Source: Phycisphaerae bacterium
Lineage (GTDB): Bacteria; Planctomycetota; Phycisphaerae; UBA1845; UTPLA1
Direction of reading: 5' to 3'
Assembly: GCA_023150615.1 (NCBI GenBank)
Contig: JAKLKO010000010.1
Coordinates: 62,001-126,000 of the forward strand
Length of the DNA stretch: 64,000 nt
Under the pieces are notes generated by a model. It did no database searches and was not told the DNA's origin. It worked only from the letters and a program-made list of their open reading frames with translations. Numbering within the stretch: the stretch's first letter is position 1; the number at the start of each line of letters is the position of its first letter. Both the position numbers and the translations under genes were made by a program. Positions 46,057-54,882 of the stretch are shown here, piece after piece.

Positions 46057-47547
46057 CTACGCCGACGCCGGCACCATTCGCTGCGCGAGCAATCGCAGCG
46101 CATCGTCGTCCGGCGCGACCTCTCGATCCTCCTTCTCCCGTAGCGGGACCGCATCCAGCGTCAGCCGCTGCATCAGGCACCAGAACGCGATCCACAACCG
46201 GCGCGATGCATCCAGGTCCTCCGTCGCGTCGAATGCCAGTCGCAGACCGGCCAGCACCAGGTGCGCCGGGACGTCGGCGATCGGATCGGCCCAGCGGACC
46301 GCCTCGTCGCCGGCGCAGCGCTCGTCGCTCGCCAGCAACAGGTCCTTGACGCGCTGCGCCTGCTCCGTCTCGCTCGACAGCAGCGGCGGGACGACGTCGA
46401 TCACCCGTGCGCCGTTCAGCTTCTGCCACGGCGTGTACGCGATCAGCCCGGCGACCGCCCGCGCCTCACCGATGAGCTGCAACCACACCGGTCCGAAGAC
46501 CTGCGCCAGCTGCGTCGGGTCGCCGCACACGGAGTGAATCCGTCCGAACAGCGTCCGAGCCTCGTCGGGCAAGCCGAGCAACTGCACCGTCTGAAGCATG
46601 ACGTGCCACCGCAGGTAGGCCGGCGGCACCGGGCCGTCCGGCCAGCCGGCGACCGCGAGCCGCGGATCGGCGCCCATCAGCTCGATCATGCCGCTGACGT
46701 ACGCGGAGCCCATCCGCAGCGTGCCGAAAACGTCGCCGAACAGCGTCTCGTGCCAGCGGGACCAGATGGCGGCCGTCGCGGGCGAGATGTTCGCCTGGAT
46801 CGACTCGCGCAGGAGCTTGTGCGACAGCTCGAAGCCGAGCGCGAGATCGTCGTACAGCTCCAGTCCCACCTCGTGCGCGATCGGGATGAGGTTCCACGGA
46901 TCGGAGATCTCCTGCCGCGGAACGCCCAGCAGCGAGATTGGCAGGAACCGTCCGGACGCCGCGGCCAGCCGCCGATGCGCCCGCCACGCGTGCAGTTCCT
47001 CAGGCGATTCCACGAGGAACGCGATCGGCGTGCGGATCAGGGCCGGCTTCGGCAGGATGCCGCGCTCCACCGCCGCTTTGGCCGACGGCAGGTAGAGGTC
47101 GCGGATCAACGTGTCGAGCGCGACGATCTTCTGGAAGTAGTCGTGACCGCAGCGCTGCTGGAGGCAGCGATTGAAGACCGAGACCGGCGCGGCATTCGGC
47201 AGCAGCAACCGCTGCTCGATGTCGTTCAGGATGGCCAGGCACTCCGCCGCCCGACCCTGGTCGATCAATCGTCGCGCGTCATCAAAGCGGTCGTTGACGT
47301 TGTCCATGACGAAATCGAGCCAGCGTCGGAACGTATCGACGTGCACGGCCACCGGCCGCAGTCGTTCGCGCATCACCTCCGTGCTGCGGTCGAGCTGCGC
47401 GCGCTCGACCGGTGTCATTCGCGTCAGGAGCCCCTCGCGCAGCTCGGGGGACGCCTGATCCGCATACAACGCCCAGCGACGAAGCGCGGTCTGAAGCGCC
47501 CGCGCCCGCGTCTTGAGCGTGATGAGTCGTTGTCGCATCAGGTTCAT
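46057..47547 (-). CDS. Metalloprotease-like protein with a damaged HExxH motif
   Basis: 496 residues from the ATG at 47547, with AAAGGA about 9 bases upstream. The protein is mostly helical, without signal peptide or membrane helix. Around residues 221-295 it reads IPIAHEVGLELYDDL, then WSRWHETLFGDVFGTLRMGSAYV. This resembles helical zinc peptidases in which HEVGH is followed by WxEEIFADxxGxxxxGPAY. Here the second His of HExxH is Leu229 and the downstream acidic ligand is shifted (W265, H266, E267, D272). If the resemblance is right, it is an inactivated or altered enzyme. Otherwise it is simply an unrecognised helical protein. It shares a strand with the Pro-rich gene upstream. Confidence 0.6.
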   Translation of the reverse strand: MNLMRQRLITLKTRARALQTALRRWALYADQASPELREGLLTRMTPVERAQLDRSTEVMRERLRPVAVHVDTFRRWLDFVMDNVNDRFDDARRLIDQGRAAECLAILNDIEQRLLLPNAAPVSVFNRCLQQRCGHDYFQKIVALDTLIRDLYLPSAKAAVERGILPKPALIRTPIAFLVESPEELHAWRAHRRLAAASGRFLPISLLGVPRQEISDPWNLIPIAHEVGLELYDDLALGFELSHKLLRESIQANISPATAAIWSRWHETLFGDVFGTLRMGSAYVSGMIELMGADPRLAVAGWPDGPVPPAYLRWHVMLQTVQLLGLPDEARTLFGRIHSVCGDPTQLAQVFGPVWLQLIGEARAVAGLIAYTPWQKLNGARVIDVVPPLLSSETEQAQRVKDLLLASDERCAGDEAVRWADPIADVPAHLVLAGLRLAFDATEDLDASRRLWIAFWCLMQRLTLDAVPLREKEDREVAPDDDALRLLAQRMVPASA

Positions 47548-47686
47548 GACGGACGTCCTTTCATTCCACCGGACCCGTCCGTGTTCGATTGCGCCCTTCG
47601 TCACCCGCCAGGCCGCTCCGGCCGACGGATCCTTTCGAGCGGAGCGGCCGCCCCCAAAGCGGGAACTTCGAAAACACCGCCCGGGC

Positions 47687-48949
47687 CTAGTTGCAGAAGA
47701 ACTTGGCCGCGAACGGATCAAACGCCGCCGTCGGCGTCGGGATCGCCTCCCGCAGCCACGGGTTCATGAACGGCAGCCCCGCAAACGGCGTCACCGGGAC
47801 GTTCGCCGCGAACGGCGTCGGGAAGACGCCCGGGGCGGCGAAGTGCGGGAACTGGGCGCCGAAGAAGGGCGGGGCGAATCGGAACTCGGGCTGGAAGACG
47901 CGGAACTCGGGTCGGACGAACGGAAAGGGCTGGATCGGAACCTGCCCGTAGGGCAGCAGTTCATACGGCGCTCGGAACGTCTGCGGCGTCAGCACCGGCG
48001 GAATCCAGCTCGGCTGGAACGCCTTCAGGGGATCGAACGCCTTGAACGGATCATACCCCGTCACATACGCCCGATACGGATCGATCCACTTGTACGGATC
48101 GAACACCGGCAGCATCGCCCGCAGCGGGTCAATGAACTTGAACGGATCCGCCAGCGGCGGGATCGGATAGTTCAGCCCGAACTGCGGGCCGTACAGGTGC
48201 GGCGGAAACAGCGGTGTCTGCAACGGGTGCAGCGCCGGGTTCAGCATCGCCGGGAACGGGAATTCGAATCCCGGCAACCGCGCCTGCGGCGGAATCATCG
48301 AGTGGATTGCCGGCGGCGTCAGCATCGGCCACTGCGCCGGGAACGGAGTCCACGGAATCGAGAGGCTCCGCAGCAGCGCATCACCGTAGAAGCCCGTCGG
48401 GATCCACGGCTGCGTCAGGAACGGCTGCGCGAACGGTGTGCGGATGTCCGCCACCGTCGGGAGCGTGGCCGTCGTCAAGGGCTGAATCTGCGGCGGAACG
48501 AAGCCCGTCGGCGGGATGGCCGTCGCGGGCGTCGAGATCCCCGCCGGATACTGCGGCATGCCGATCGGCGGGATGAAGCTCCCCAGCACCGGATCAAACG
48601 GCCGGAGGTTCATCAGCGGGTTCTGCACCGGCGAGAAGAACGGCGTCAGAAGCGGGTTGATGAACGGGGTTGCCGCCTGCGCAAAGTTCACCGGAAACTG
48701 CGGCTGAGCGAACGGGATGTTCGGAATCAGCGGCTGCACAGGCAGAAACGCCTGCGGGATGTTCGGGATGGGAAATGTGCCCGGCACATACCCCATCGGG
48801 ATCATCCCCGCCTGAATCCCGGCGAAGAGTTCCGCGAGTCGGTTCTGTCCGTCGAGCGCAGGGTTGATCACGCCCGGCTGGGCCGTCGGTGTGGGTGTCA
48901 TGGGGGGTGTCGTGGATACGGGATTGGTGGGGATTCCTGTGGGAATCAT
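47687..48949 (-). CDS. Proline- and phenylalanine-rich low-complexity protein
   Basis: 420 residues from the ATG at 48949, set by GGAGGG about 7 bases upstream. By hand count about 93 residues are Pro (some 22 per cent), with frequent Phe, Ile, Leu and Tyr, few charges, and short loosely repeated units such as DPFKF, DPYKW, DPYRA, DPFKA and DPLKA near residues 280-330. There is no signal peptide, membrane helix or known domain. It ends in KFFCN with a single Cys. The composition suggests an extended or phase-separating structural protein. Codon use is normal and the frame is long and clean, so I believe it is real. The metalloprotease-like gene follows after 139 bases. Confidence 0.7.
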   Translation of the reverse strand: MIPTGIPTNPVSTTPPMTPTPTAQPGVINPALDGQNRLAELFAGIQAGMIPMGYVPGTFPIPNIPQAFLPVQPLIPNIPFAQPQFPVNFAQAATPFINPLLTPFFSPVQNPLMNLRPFDPVLGSFIPPIGMPQYPAGISTPATAIPPTGFVPPQIQPLTTATLPTVADIRTPFAQPFLTQPWIPTGFYGDALLRSLSIPWTPFPAQWPMLTPPAIHSMIPPQARLPGFEFPFPAMLNPALHPLQTPLFPPHLYGPQFGLNYPIPPLADPFKFIDPLRAMLPVFDPYKWIDPYRAYVTGYDPFKAFDPLKAFQPSWIPPVLTPQTFRAPYELLPYGQVPIQPFPFVRPEFRVFQPEFRFAPPFFGAQFPHFAAPGVFPTPFAANVPVTPFAGLPFMNPWLREAIPTPTAAFDPFAAKFFCN

Positions 48950-49219
48950 AGTCGACCCTCCGGTCGAGATGGGACCAGTCCCGGCCCGCGTCTGCCTGCG
49001 AATCCGATCGCACACCTGGGCCGCGGGCCGTCGCGGTGTTGGATGGCCGAGCCGCCTCCTTTCCTGAGATTGACCGCTCTGGACGCGCCGATTCGTGGAT
49101 ATGTTCTTCGCGTCGCGCGTACGCATCGCGCGGCGCGCGTGAGATTCAACAAGCAATCATCGTGCCGGTCCGAAAACCGCGATGCCGATGCTGGCAGTCG
49201 GGCCGGCCGCGCGCCGCGG
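48950..49219. other. Intergenic region upstream of the Pro-rich gene
   Basis: First part of a 754-base gap between divergent genes. No frame looks coding. It is likely to hold the promoter of the Pro-rich gene, but no clear -35/-10 pair is visible. Confidence 0.4.
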
Positions 49220-49261
49220 GTGTGAAATTCCACGCGCGGCGTGGGAAAATCCACGTGCGGC
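49220..49261. repeat. Two tandem 21-bp repeats with palindromic core
   Basis: Two adjacent copies (49220-49240 and 49241-49261) agree at 18 of 21 positions. Each has a GTG...CCAC core; in the second, GTGG and CCAC flank GAAAAT as an inverted repeat. The 21-base period equals two helical turns, placing both on the same face of the DNA. This is what one expects of an operator for a dimeric regulator between divergent genes. Confidence 0.55.
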
Positions 49262-49703
49262 GAGCCGTCGTGCGCATGGCTGCGGGCGACGCGGTCGACA
49301 CGGTGGCGAATGGGGTCGAGCGGGAGGGCCGGTCCATCCGACCGGGTTCTCCCGGCACGACACTTGCGGGGCCGTCACAATGAGATTGGCGCGGGGGCGG
49401 ACACTCGGCCTACGAAAAATCTCCGTGCGATGTCCCGCTGGCCTAACGCGATGAGGACCCGCGCCGGACATTCCGTCGGAAAACGTCGCGCAGACTCAAC
49501 TCGGCCGTCCGCACGTACCGAGTTTCGGAGGACCTCATCGGCCGGGGTTGTCTCGCCCCGCGTGCGTTCGGTCGCGAACCCCCCGGCGGCACCGGCGTGC
49601 CGACGATCGCCGCGCGGGCTCGGCCGTTCCGCGCGCAGGCGCTCGCCCGATACAATCCGCGCCCGGCCGTCGAAGAGCCCGACATCCGATTCGAGGATCG
49701 ATC
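49262..49703. other. Intergenic region upstream of the exported iminopeptidase
   Basis: Second part of the gap. Open frames across it are Arg-rich and unlike protein. No RNA structure or terminator is evident. Confidence 0.4.
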
Positions 49704-50783
49704 ATGCGTCGCTGGAGACTTCCGTTCCCTGTCGTTGTGCTGCTGCTGTCCGCGATGAGCGCCCTCGCCGCCGGCCCGACCAGCCGCCCGCATCGCATCG
49801 AAGACCCGCCGCCCGTGCCGCTGCTCGACTACTACCCGGAGATCGAACCGTTCAAGACCGGCTACCTCCGCGTGTCCGATCTGCACGAGATCTACTACGA
49901 ACTGTGCGGGAACCCGAGCGGCCGGCCGGTCATGCTTCTGCACGGCGGGCCGGGCGGCGGCAGCTACCCGGACCTGCGGCGTTTTCACGATCCGACAAAG
50001 TACCTGCTCGTTCTGCATGACCAGCGCGGCGCGGGCAAGAGCCGGCCGCACGCCGAACTGCGCGAGAACACGACGCCGAACCTCGTTTCGGACATCGAGC
50101 GCCTGCGGACGCATCTGAAGCTCGGCAAGGTCCAGGTTTTCGGCGGATCGTGGGGCTCGACGCTCGCGCTGGCCTACGCCGAAGCGTATCCGCAGCACAT
50201 CGACTCGCTCGTCCTCCGCGGCATCTTCACCGCGACGAAGGACGAGATCGACCACTTCTATCACGGGCCGGTCGCCACGTATTTTCCGGAGGCCCACGAG
50301 CGGCTGCGCCAGGTCATTCCCAACCCGAGCGCGACCGACTATCCGCGGCAGCTCTACGAACAGATCCGCCACCGAGGCACGCCGCGCGCAAAGCATGTCG
50401 CCGACGAGTGGGCCCGCTACGAGACCCGCGTCTCGCGCGTCGGCATGACCGACGCGATGGCCGAGAAGTTCCTCGCTGACTGGGACTCGTACGACTTCTC
50501 GCTCATTGAGAACTACTACATGGCGAACCGCTGCTTTCTGGAGGAGGAGCAGTTGCTGCGCGATGCCCCGCGCCTGACGGGCATCTCCACGATCATCGTC
50601 AACGGCCGTTACGACGTGATCTGTCCGCCGATCAACGCCTTTCGCGTGCACCGCGCCATTCCAGGCTCGAAGCTCGTGATCGTCGAGGACGCCGGCCACG
50701 GCGGCGGCGCGCCGCCGATGCGCTCGGCGCTGATTCAGGCCGTGAGGGACATCGAGTCGATGCGCCGCGCCGGCGGGAAGTGA
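49704..50783 (+). CDS. Exported proline iminopeptidase-like alpha/beta hydrolase
   Basis: 359 residues from the ATG at 49704, which begins a clear signal peptide (residues 1-23, VVVLLLSAMSALAAG). The fold is that of prolyl aminopeptidase: HGGPGGGS oxyanion loop (80-87), nucleophile Ser149 in GGSWGS, Asp in NGRYDVICPP and His in DAGHGG. It would remove N-terminal proline from peptides in the periplasm or outside the cell. Most relatives are cytosolic, so the signal peptide is notable. The gene is monocistronic; its 3' end faces the phosphohexomutase gene 18 bases away. Confidence 0.88.
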   Translation: MRRWRLPFPVVVLLLSAMSALAAGPTSRPHRIEDPPPVPLLDYYPEIEPFKTGYLRVSDLHEIYYELCGNPSGRPVMLLHGGPGGGSYPDLRRFHDPTKYLLVLHDQRGAGKSRPHAELRENTTPNLVSDIERLRTHLKLGKVQVFGGSWGSTLALAYAEAYPQHIDSLVLRGIFTATKDEIDHFYHGPVATYFPEAHERLRQVIPNPSATDYPRQLYEQIRHRGTPRAKHVADEWARYETRVSRVGMTDAMAEKFLADWDSYDFSLIENYYMANRCFLEEEQLLRDAPRLTGISTIIVNGRYDVICPPINAFRVHRAIPGSKLVIVEDAGHGGGAPPMRSALIQAVRDIESMRRAGGK

Positions 50784-50801
50784 GCGGGCGCGTCGCCGGG
50801 G

Positions 50802-52400
50802 TCAGTGCTCGACGCGCTTTCCCAGCAGCGGCGTCAGTTCCTCGACCTTTTCTTCCAGCAGCTTCTTCGATCGCGCCTCGAGGTTCAGCCGCAGCAGCGG
50901 CTCGGTGTTGCTCTTGCGGACGTTGAACCACCACGAGGGATACTGCACCGTCACGCCGTCGAGCTGGTCCGTCTCACCGTCGGCATAGCGCTTCAGCAGC
51001 GCCTGCATCGCCGCGTCCGCGTCGGAGTTCTCGAAGTTGATCTCGCCCGAGCCGGCCAGCCGCTTGAACGGCCGAACCAGCTCACTCAGCTTCCGCCGCG
51101 TCTCGACCATGAGGTTGACCATGTGCGCGAACGCCAGCATGCCCGAGTCGCAGAACCAGTTGTCGCGGAAATAGAAATGCCCGGAGAGTTCACCGCCGAA
51201 GACGGCGTTGTGGTCCGCCATCGCCTTCTTCATGAACGCGTGGCCGACGCGCTCGCGCACCGGGATGCCGCCGGCGCGTTCAATCTCCTCGCGCACCACG
51301 CGGCTGGATCGCAGGTCGAAGACGATCGCCGATCCCGGGTGCTTCTCGAGGAACATCCGCGCCAGCAGCGCCGTGACGTGGTCCGAGCGGATCGTGCTCG
51401 CCTTCTCATCGACGAACACGCAGCGGTCCGCGTCGCCGTCGAAGCACGCGCCGAAGTCTGCCGAGTTCAGCCGGATCGCGTCGCGAAGTTGCGAGAGGTT
51501 CGACTCAACGATCGGGTTCGGTTCGTGCACGAACGAGCCATCGTGCTCGAAGTTCAGCCGGATCACCGTCAGCCCCGCCACGTCGCCGAACAGGATGTCG
51601 AACCACCGGCCCGCCATGCCGTTCGATGCATCGACGACAACCCGCAGCGGCCGCGCAAGCGCGGGCGTGTCGCGCAGGAACCCGCGGACGAACCGCTTGT
51701 ACGGGTCGGAGAGGTCCTCCTCCGTCAGTCGCGCGGTGAGGCCCGTCTGGTGCTTCGGGACTCGCTGCGCGATGTCCCGGATGCTCTCCAGTCCCGTGCC
51801 CGCGCCGATCGGCTTGCCGCCGGCGCCGCAGATCTTGAAGCCGTTGTACGGGGCGGGATTGTGGCTGGCCGTCGTCTGCACGCCGCCGCACGTCGCGAGG
51901 TGATTCACCGCGAAGTAGAGCTGCGACGTGTCGATCATGCCGATGTCGATCACGTCCATGCCGGTCGAACGCACGCCGTCGATGAACGCCCCCGCCAGCA
52001 GCGGACTGTGCGTCCGCATGTCCCGGCCGACGATCAGCGACTTCGCGTTCGGCAAGAGGTGCTCGACGCCGGTGAGCTTGGTCTTCAGGAACGATGCCGT
52101 CGCGTGGCCGATCCGCCAGGCGACTTCTTCCGAGAGCGGGTTCGGGAACACGCCGCGGATGTCGTACGCCTTGAAGATGCTGCCCATCCCGTCCGCGCCG
52201 CCGGCCGCCGCCGCCCCCTCGGCCGTGCCGGCGCCCGCGCCGGCCATGGCGCCGCGCTCCTCATCGTTGAACTGGCATCCCTTGCACTTGGGGAAATTCA
52301 CCCGGCGACGCCCCTTGCAGATGGCGTTGGAGATCTTGATGTGCTCTTCGCCCGGGCAGTACCGGTAGTAGTCGCGAGTCTCTTCGATCGGCGGCGTCAT
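50802..52400 (-). CDS. Phosphomannomutase/phosphoglucomutase with N-terminal Cys cluster
   Basis: 532 residues. Residues 73-532 are a complete alpha-D-phosphohexomutase: phosphoserine loop TASHNP (Ser179), metal loop DGDADR (321-326), sugar loop GGELSGH and phosphate loop RKSNTEP. It interconverts hexose 1- and 6-phosphates, feeding GDP-mannose or UDP-glucose for surface glycans. The first 45 residues carry four Cys (C15, C28, C39, C42), which could bind zinc or an Fe-S cluster. An Ala/Gly-rich linker (51-71) joins this to the enzyme. Such an extension is unusual and may be regulatory. Confidence 0.93.
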   Translation of the reverse strand: MTPPIEETRDYYRYCPGEEHIKISNAICKGRRRVNFPKCKGCQFNDEERGAMAGAGAGTAEGAAAAGGADGMGSIFKAYDIRGVFPNPLSEEVAWRIGHATASFLKTKLTGVEHLLPNAKSLIVGRDMRTHSPLLAGAFIDGVRSTGMDVIDIGMIDTSQLYFAVNHLATCGGVQTTASHNPAPYNGFKICGAGGKPIGAGTGLESIRDIAQRVPKHQTGLTARLTEEDLSDPYKRFVRGFLRDTPALARPLRVVVDASNGMAGRWFDILFGDVAGLTVIRLNFEHDGSFVHEPNPIVESNLSQLRDAIRLNSADFGACFDGDADRCVFVDEKASTIRSDHVTALLARMFLEKHPGSAIVFDLRSSRVVREEIERAGGIPVRERVGHAFMKKAMADHNAVFGGELSGHFYFRDNWFCDSGMLAFAHMVNLMVETRRKLSELVRPFKRLAGSGEINFENSDADAAMQALLKRYADGETDQLDGVTVQYPSWWFNVRKSNTEPLLRLNLEARSKKLLEEKVEELTPLLGKRVEH

Positions 52401-52655
52401 GCGGACGGGATGCTATCGCGCTGGTCGCGGCGCGACCACTCGCACCCGCGAACGACCGCGATGTCGTGTCGGGTGGGAATCGCCGCGGCGGGAGCGCACA
52501 GCGCCCTTGGGCAATAGTGCTCGCGGATTCCCACACGAACCCGGCCGCGGCGGCCGAAACAGCGGCCCGACCGCTGGCACGGCGGTTGCCATAGTAGCCG
52601 ACGGGAGCGCTTCCCGAAGTTCGTCCTCGCCTGTAGGACAGGAAATCTATCGATC

Positions 52656-52862
52656 ATGAAACCCAGTCTGTTTCGAAGGACGAGTCTTCTCGTCCGGTTT
52701 GCCATGCTGTCGCTGCTCGCCACCGTGCTGCTGGTGAAGCCCAGCCTTCTGCTCGCTGGCACCGGCGATGGAACCGGAGAAGGTGACAACGTCTGTTGTG
52801 TCGAGCGGATCCTCGATTGGTTCAACCCTGGCGATGGAGGTGATCCCCCGGCCGAGCCGTAA
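52656..52862 (+). CDS. Small exported peptide with CC motif
   Basis: 68 residues. The first 34 are a signal peptide (long hydrophobic stretch ending LLLAG). The mature part of about 33 residues is Gly/Asp/Pro-rich with a Cys pair (NVCCVERILDWF). AGGAAA-like sequence precedes the start. A strong terminator follows 19 bases after the stop, so this is an independent small transcript. I do not know its function. Confidence 0.65.
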   Translation: MKPSLFRRTSLLVRFAMLSLLATVLLVKPSLLLAGTGDGTGEGDNVCCVERILDWFNPGDGGDPPAEP

Positions 52863-52880
52863 CGGAAACTCGGCGAGCGT

Positions 52881-52929
52881 GGGAGTGCCGCGCGGTCGTG
52901 CCCGCGATCCCGCGGCGCTCCCTTTTTTC
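52881..52929 (+). terminator. Rho-independent terminator
   Basis: A 12-bp stem with one mismatch (52881-52892 with 52911-52922) is followed directly by six T (52923-52928). It ends the small exported peptide gene. Confidence 0.9.
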
Positions 52930-53121
52930 ATGCGCGTCGCCCGCCGATCGCCGACCGGGCCGGCCGCGTTCCGCCCCGATACCCACCCGAGCGCGCATTC
53001 ATTAGAATCCGCGTCCCCGCCGCGGGGACGTGCTCGCCGGTTCGCTTGAAACGCTCGCGAGTCGCATGGATTCGCGCCGTCCGCACGCCCCGCTACGCCG
53101 GGTGGATGGAGCTGGATTGGG

Positions 53122-54492
53122 ATGCAACTGGCCGAGAAGCTCTCGAACTGGACCGCGAAACTCAAGTACGCAGATCTCACGCCCGAAGCGGTGCACGAGG
53201 TCAAGCGACGCCTGATCGACTCCACCGCGACCGCGCTCGGCGCCTATTCCAGCAAGGCCGCGCAGATCGTCCGCGATCTCGCCCGCGCGATGCCCGCCGT
53301 CCGCGACGGCGCGGCGATCATCGGCACGAACCACCGCACCCGGCCCGACACCGCCGCCTTCTGCAATGGCGCGCACGTCCGCTACCTCGACTATAACGAC
53401 ACGTACCTCAGCCTTGAGCCGGCCCACCCCTCCGACAACATCCCCGCGACGCTCGCCGTCGCGCAGGCCACTGGCGCGTCCGGCCGCGACTTCATCCTCG
53501 CCACCGTCATCGCCTACGAGATCCAGTGCCGGCTGTGCGACGCCGCCTCGCTGCGGAAGAACGGCTGGGACCATGTCTTCTACGTTGCGCTCGGTTCGGC
53601 CCTCGGCGCGGCCAGGCTCTGGCGCTGCAAGCCCGCGCAGATGGTCCACGCCCTCGGACTGGCCGGCGTCTGCAACATCGCCACGCGCCAGACCCGCACT
53701 GGCCAGATCAGCATGTGGAAGGCCTGCGCCGCGTCGAACGCCGCGCGGAACGCGATTCACGCCGTCGAGCTGGCGCGGCGCGGCTTCACCGGTCCGCACG
53801 AGATCTTCGAAGGCCCCAAGGGCGTCTTCAAGATGTTGACCGGCGGTCCCTTCGACGTCGTCCTCGGCGACCGCCGCACGGGCTACATGATCAACCAGAC
53901 CTACATCAAGTTCTGGCCGGCCGAGTATCACGCGCAGTCGGCCATCGACGCAGCCTTGCAGCTTCGCAAGGAGATTCACGCTGCCGGAAAGACCGCCGAC
54001 GACATCGACTCGATCCTGATTGAGAGCTTCGAGGCGGCCGTGAGCATCATCGGCAGCGAGCCGGAAAAGTGGCGACCGACGAGCCGGGAGACGGCGGATC
54101 ACTCGATGGGCTACATGGTCTGCGCGGCGCTCTACGACGGCGACGTGACCCGCAGGACGTTCGAGCCGAAGCGCTTCACCGATCCGAAGGTGCTGGCGCT
54201 GCTGGACCGCACGAAGATCCGCGAGTCGGCGGAGCTGAACGCGGGCTACCCGAAGGGCATACCCAACCGGCTGATCATCACGATGAAGGATGGCCGGCGG
54301 CTGGAGATGCGCGTCGATTTCCCGCGCGGCCACGCAGGGAACCCGATGAGCGACGAGGAAGTGGAGCGGAAGCTCCGCACTCTGGCTCGCGGCGTGATCA
54401 GCGAGAAGACGCAGACCGCGATCCTCAAACAGTGCTGGGGCTTGGACAAAGCGCGGACGGTGGGGGAGATCTGGGCGTTCAAGACGGCGTGA
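53122..54492 (+). CDS. MmgE/PrpD-family protein
   Basis: 456 residues covering the whole family length. N-terminal all-helical part with RRLIDSTATALGAY, FCNGAHVRYLDYNDTY and HPSDNIPATLAVAQ, then a C-terminal alpha/beta part with GVFKMLTGG and YIKFWPAEYHAQS. The family includes 2-methylcitrate dehydratase (propionate breakdown) and cis-aconitate decarboxylase. No prp partner genes lie nearby, so the substrate is open. The start at 53122 has GGAG about 10 bases upstream. It stands alone on the plus strand. Confidence 0.88.
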   Translation: MQLAEKLSNWTAKLKYADLTPEAVHEVKRRLIDSTATALGAYSSKAAQIVRDLARAMPAVRDGAAIIGTNHRTRPDTAAFCNGAHVRYLDYNDTYLSLEPAHPSDNIPATLAVAQATGASGRDFILATVIAYEIQCRLCDAASLRKNGWDHVFYVALGSALGAARLWRCKPAQMVHALGLAGVCNIATRQTRTGQISMWKACAASNAARNAIHAVELARRGFTGPHEIFEGPKGVFKMLTGGPFDVVLGDRRTGYMINQTYIKFWPAEYHAQSAIDAALQLRKEIHAAGKTADDIDSILIESFEAAVSIIGSEPEKWRPTSRETADHSMGYMVCAALYDGDVTRRTFEPKRFTDPKVLALLDRTKIRESAELNAGYPKGIPNRLIITMKDGRRLEMRVDFPRGHAGNPMSDEEVERKLRTLARGVISEKTQTAILKQCWGLDKARTVGEIWAFKTA

Positions 54493-54882
54493 TGCCCGCG
54501 AAGTTATCGCGCGCTGGCTACGATTCTCGTCGGCTGCGCCGGGCCGCGCGGTTGCGTCAGTCCGCGGCCGGTGGAGCTTGATTTGGTCGCGAACCGTCGG
54601 ACGGCAGGGTTGTTTCGCTCCGCGTGTCCGGCGAGGCGGTCCCATGGGCCAACCTCTACGTCCTGGATCGCGCTGATGATCCGGATCGCTGGGCCGATCG
54701 GATCGGACTGGAGCTTCGTCCGGCCGCCACCACGTCCCCCTCTGCGCCCGGGTCGCGACGTCGGTAGTTTCGGACGGTTTCTCAGGCCGCGACGCACGAG
54801 TGTTCCCAAACACAAGTTCGAGACATTCGCACAGCCCTGATTCAACCACAATCTCCCCGCATCGCCCATACAATCCGTCAAG
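54493..54882. other. Intergenic region before aroDE
   Basis: 390 bases without a gene. A short open frame (54571-54840) is Arg/Pro-rich and I reject it. TACAAT at 54869-54874 could be a -10 element just before aroDE, but no -35 matches. Confidence 0.4.

Noticed and set aside
54571-54840. Short plus-strand frame before aroDE
   Set aside because: Pro/Arg-rich composition, no ribosome binding site and no domain.
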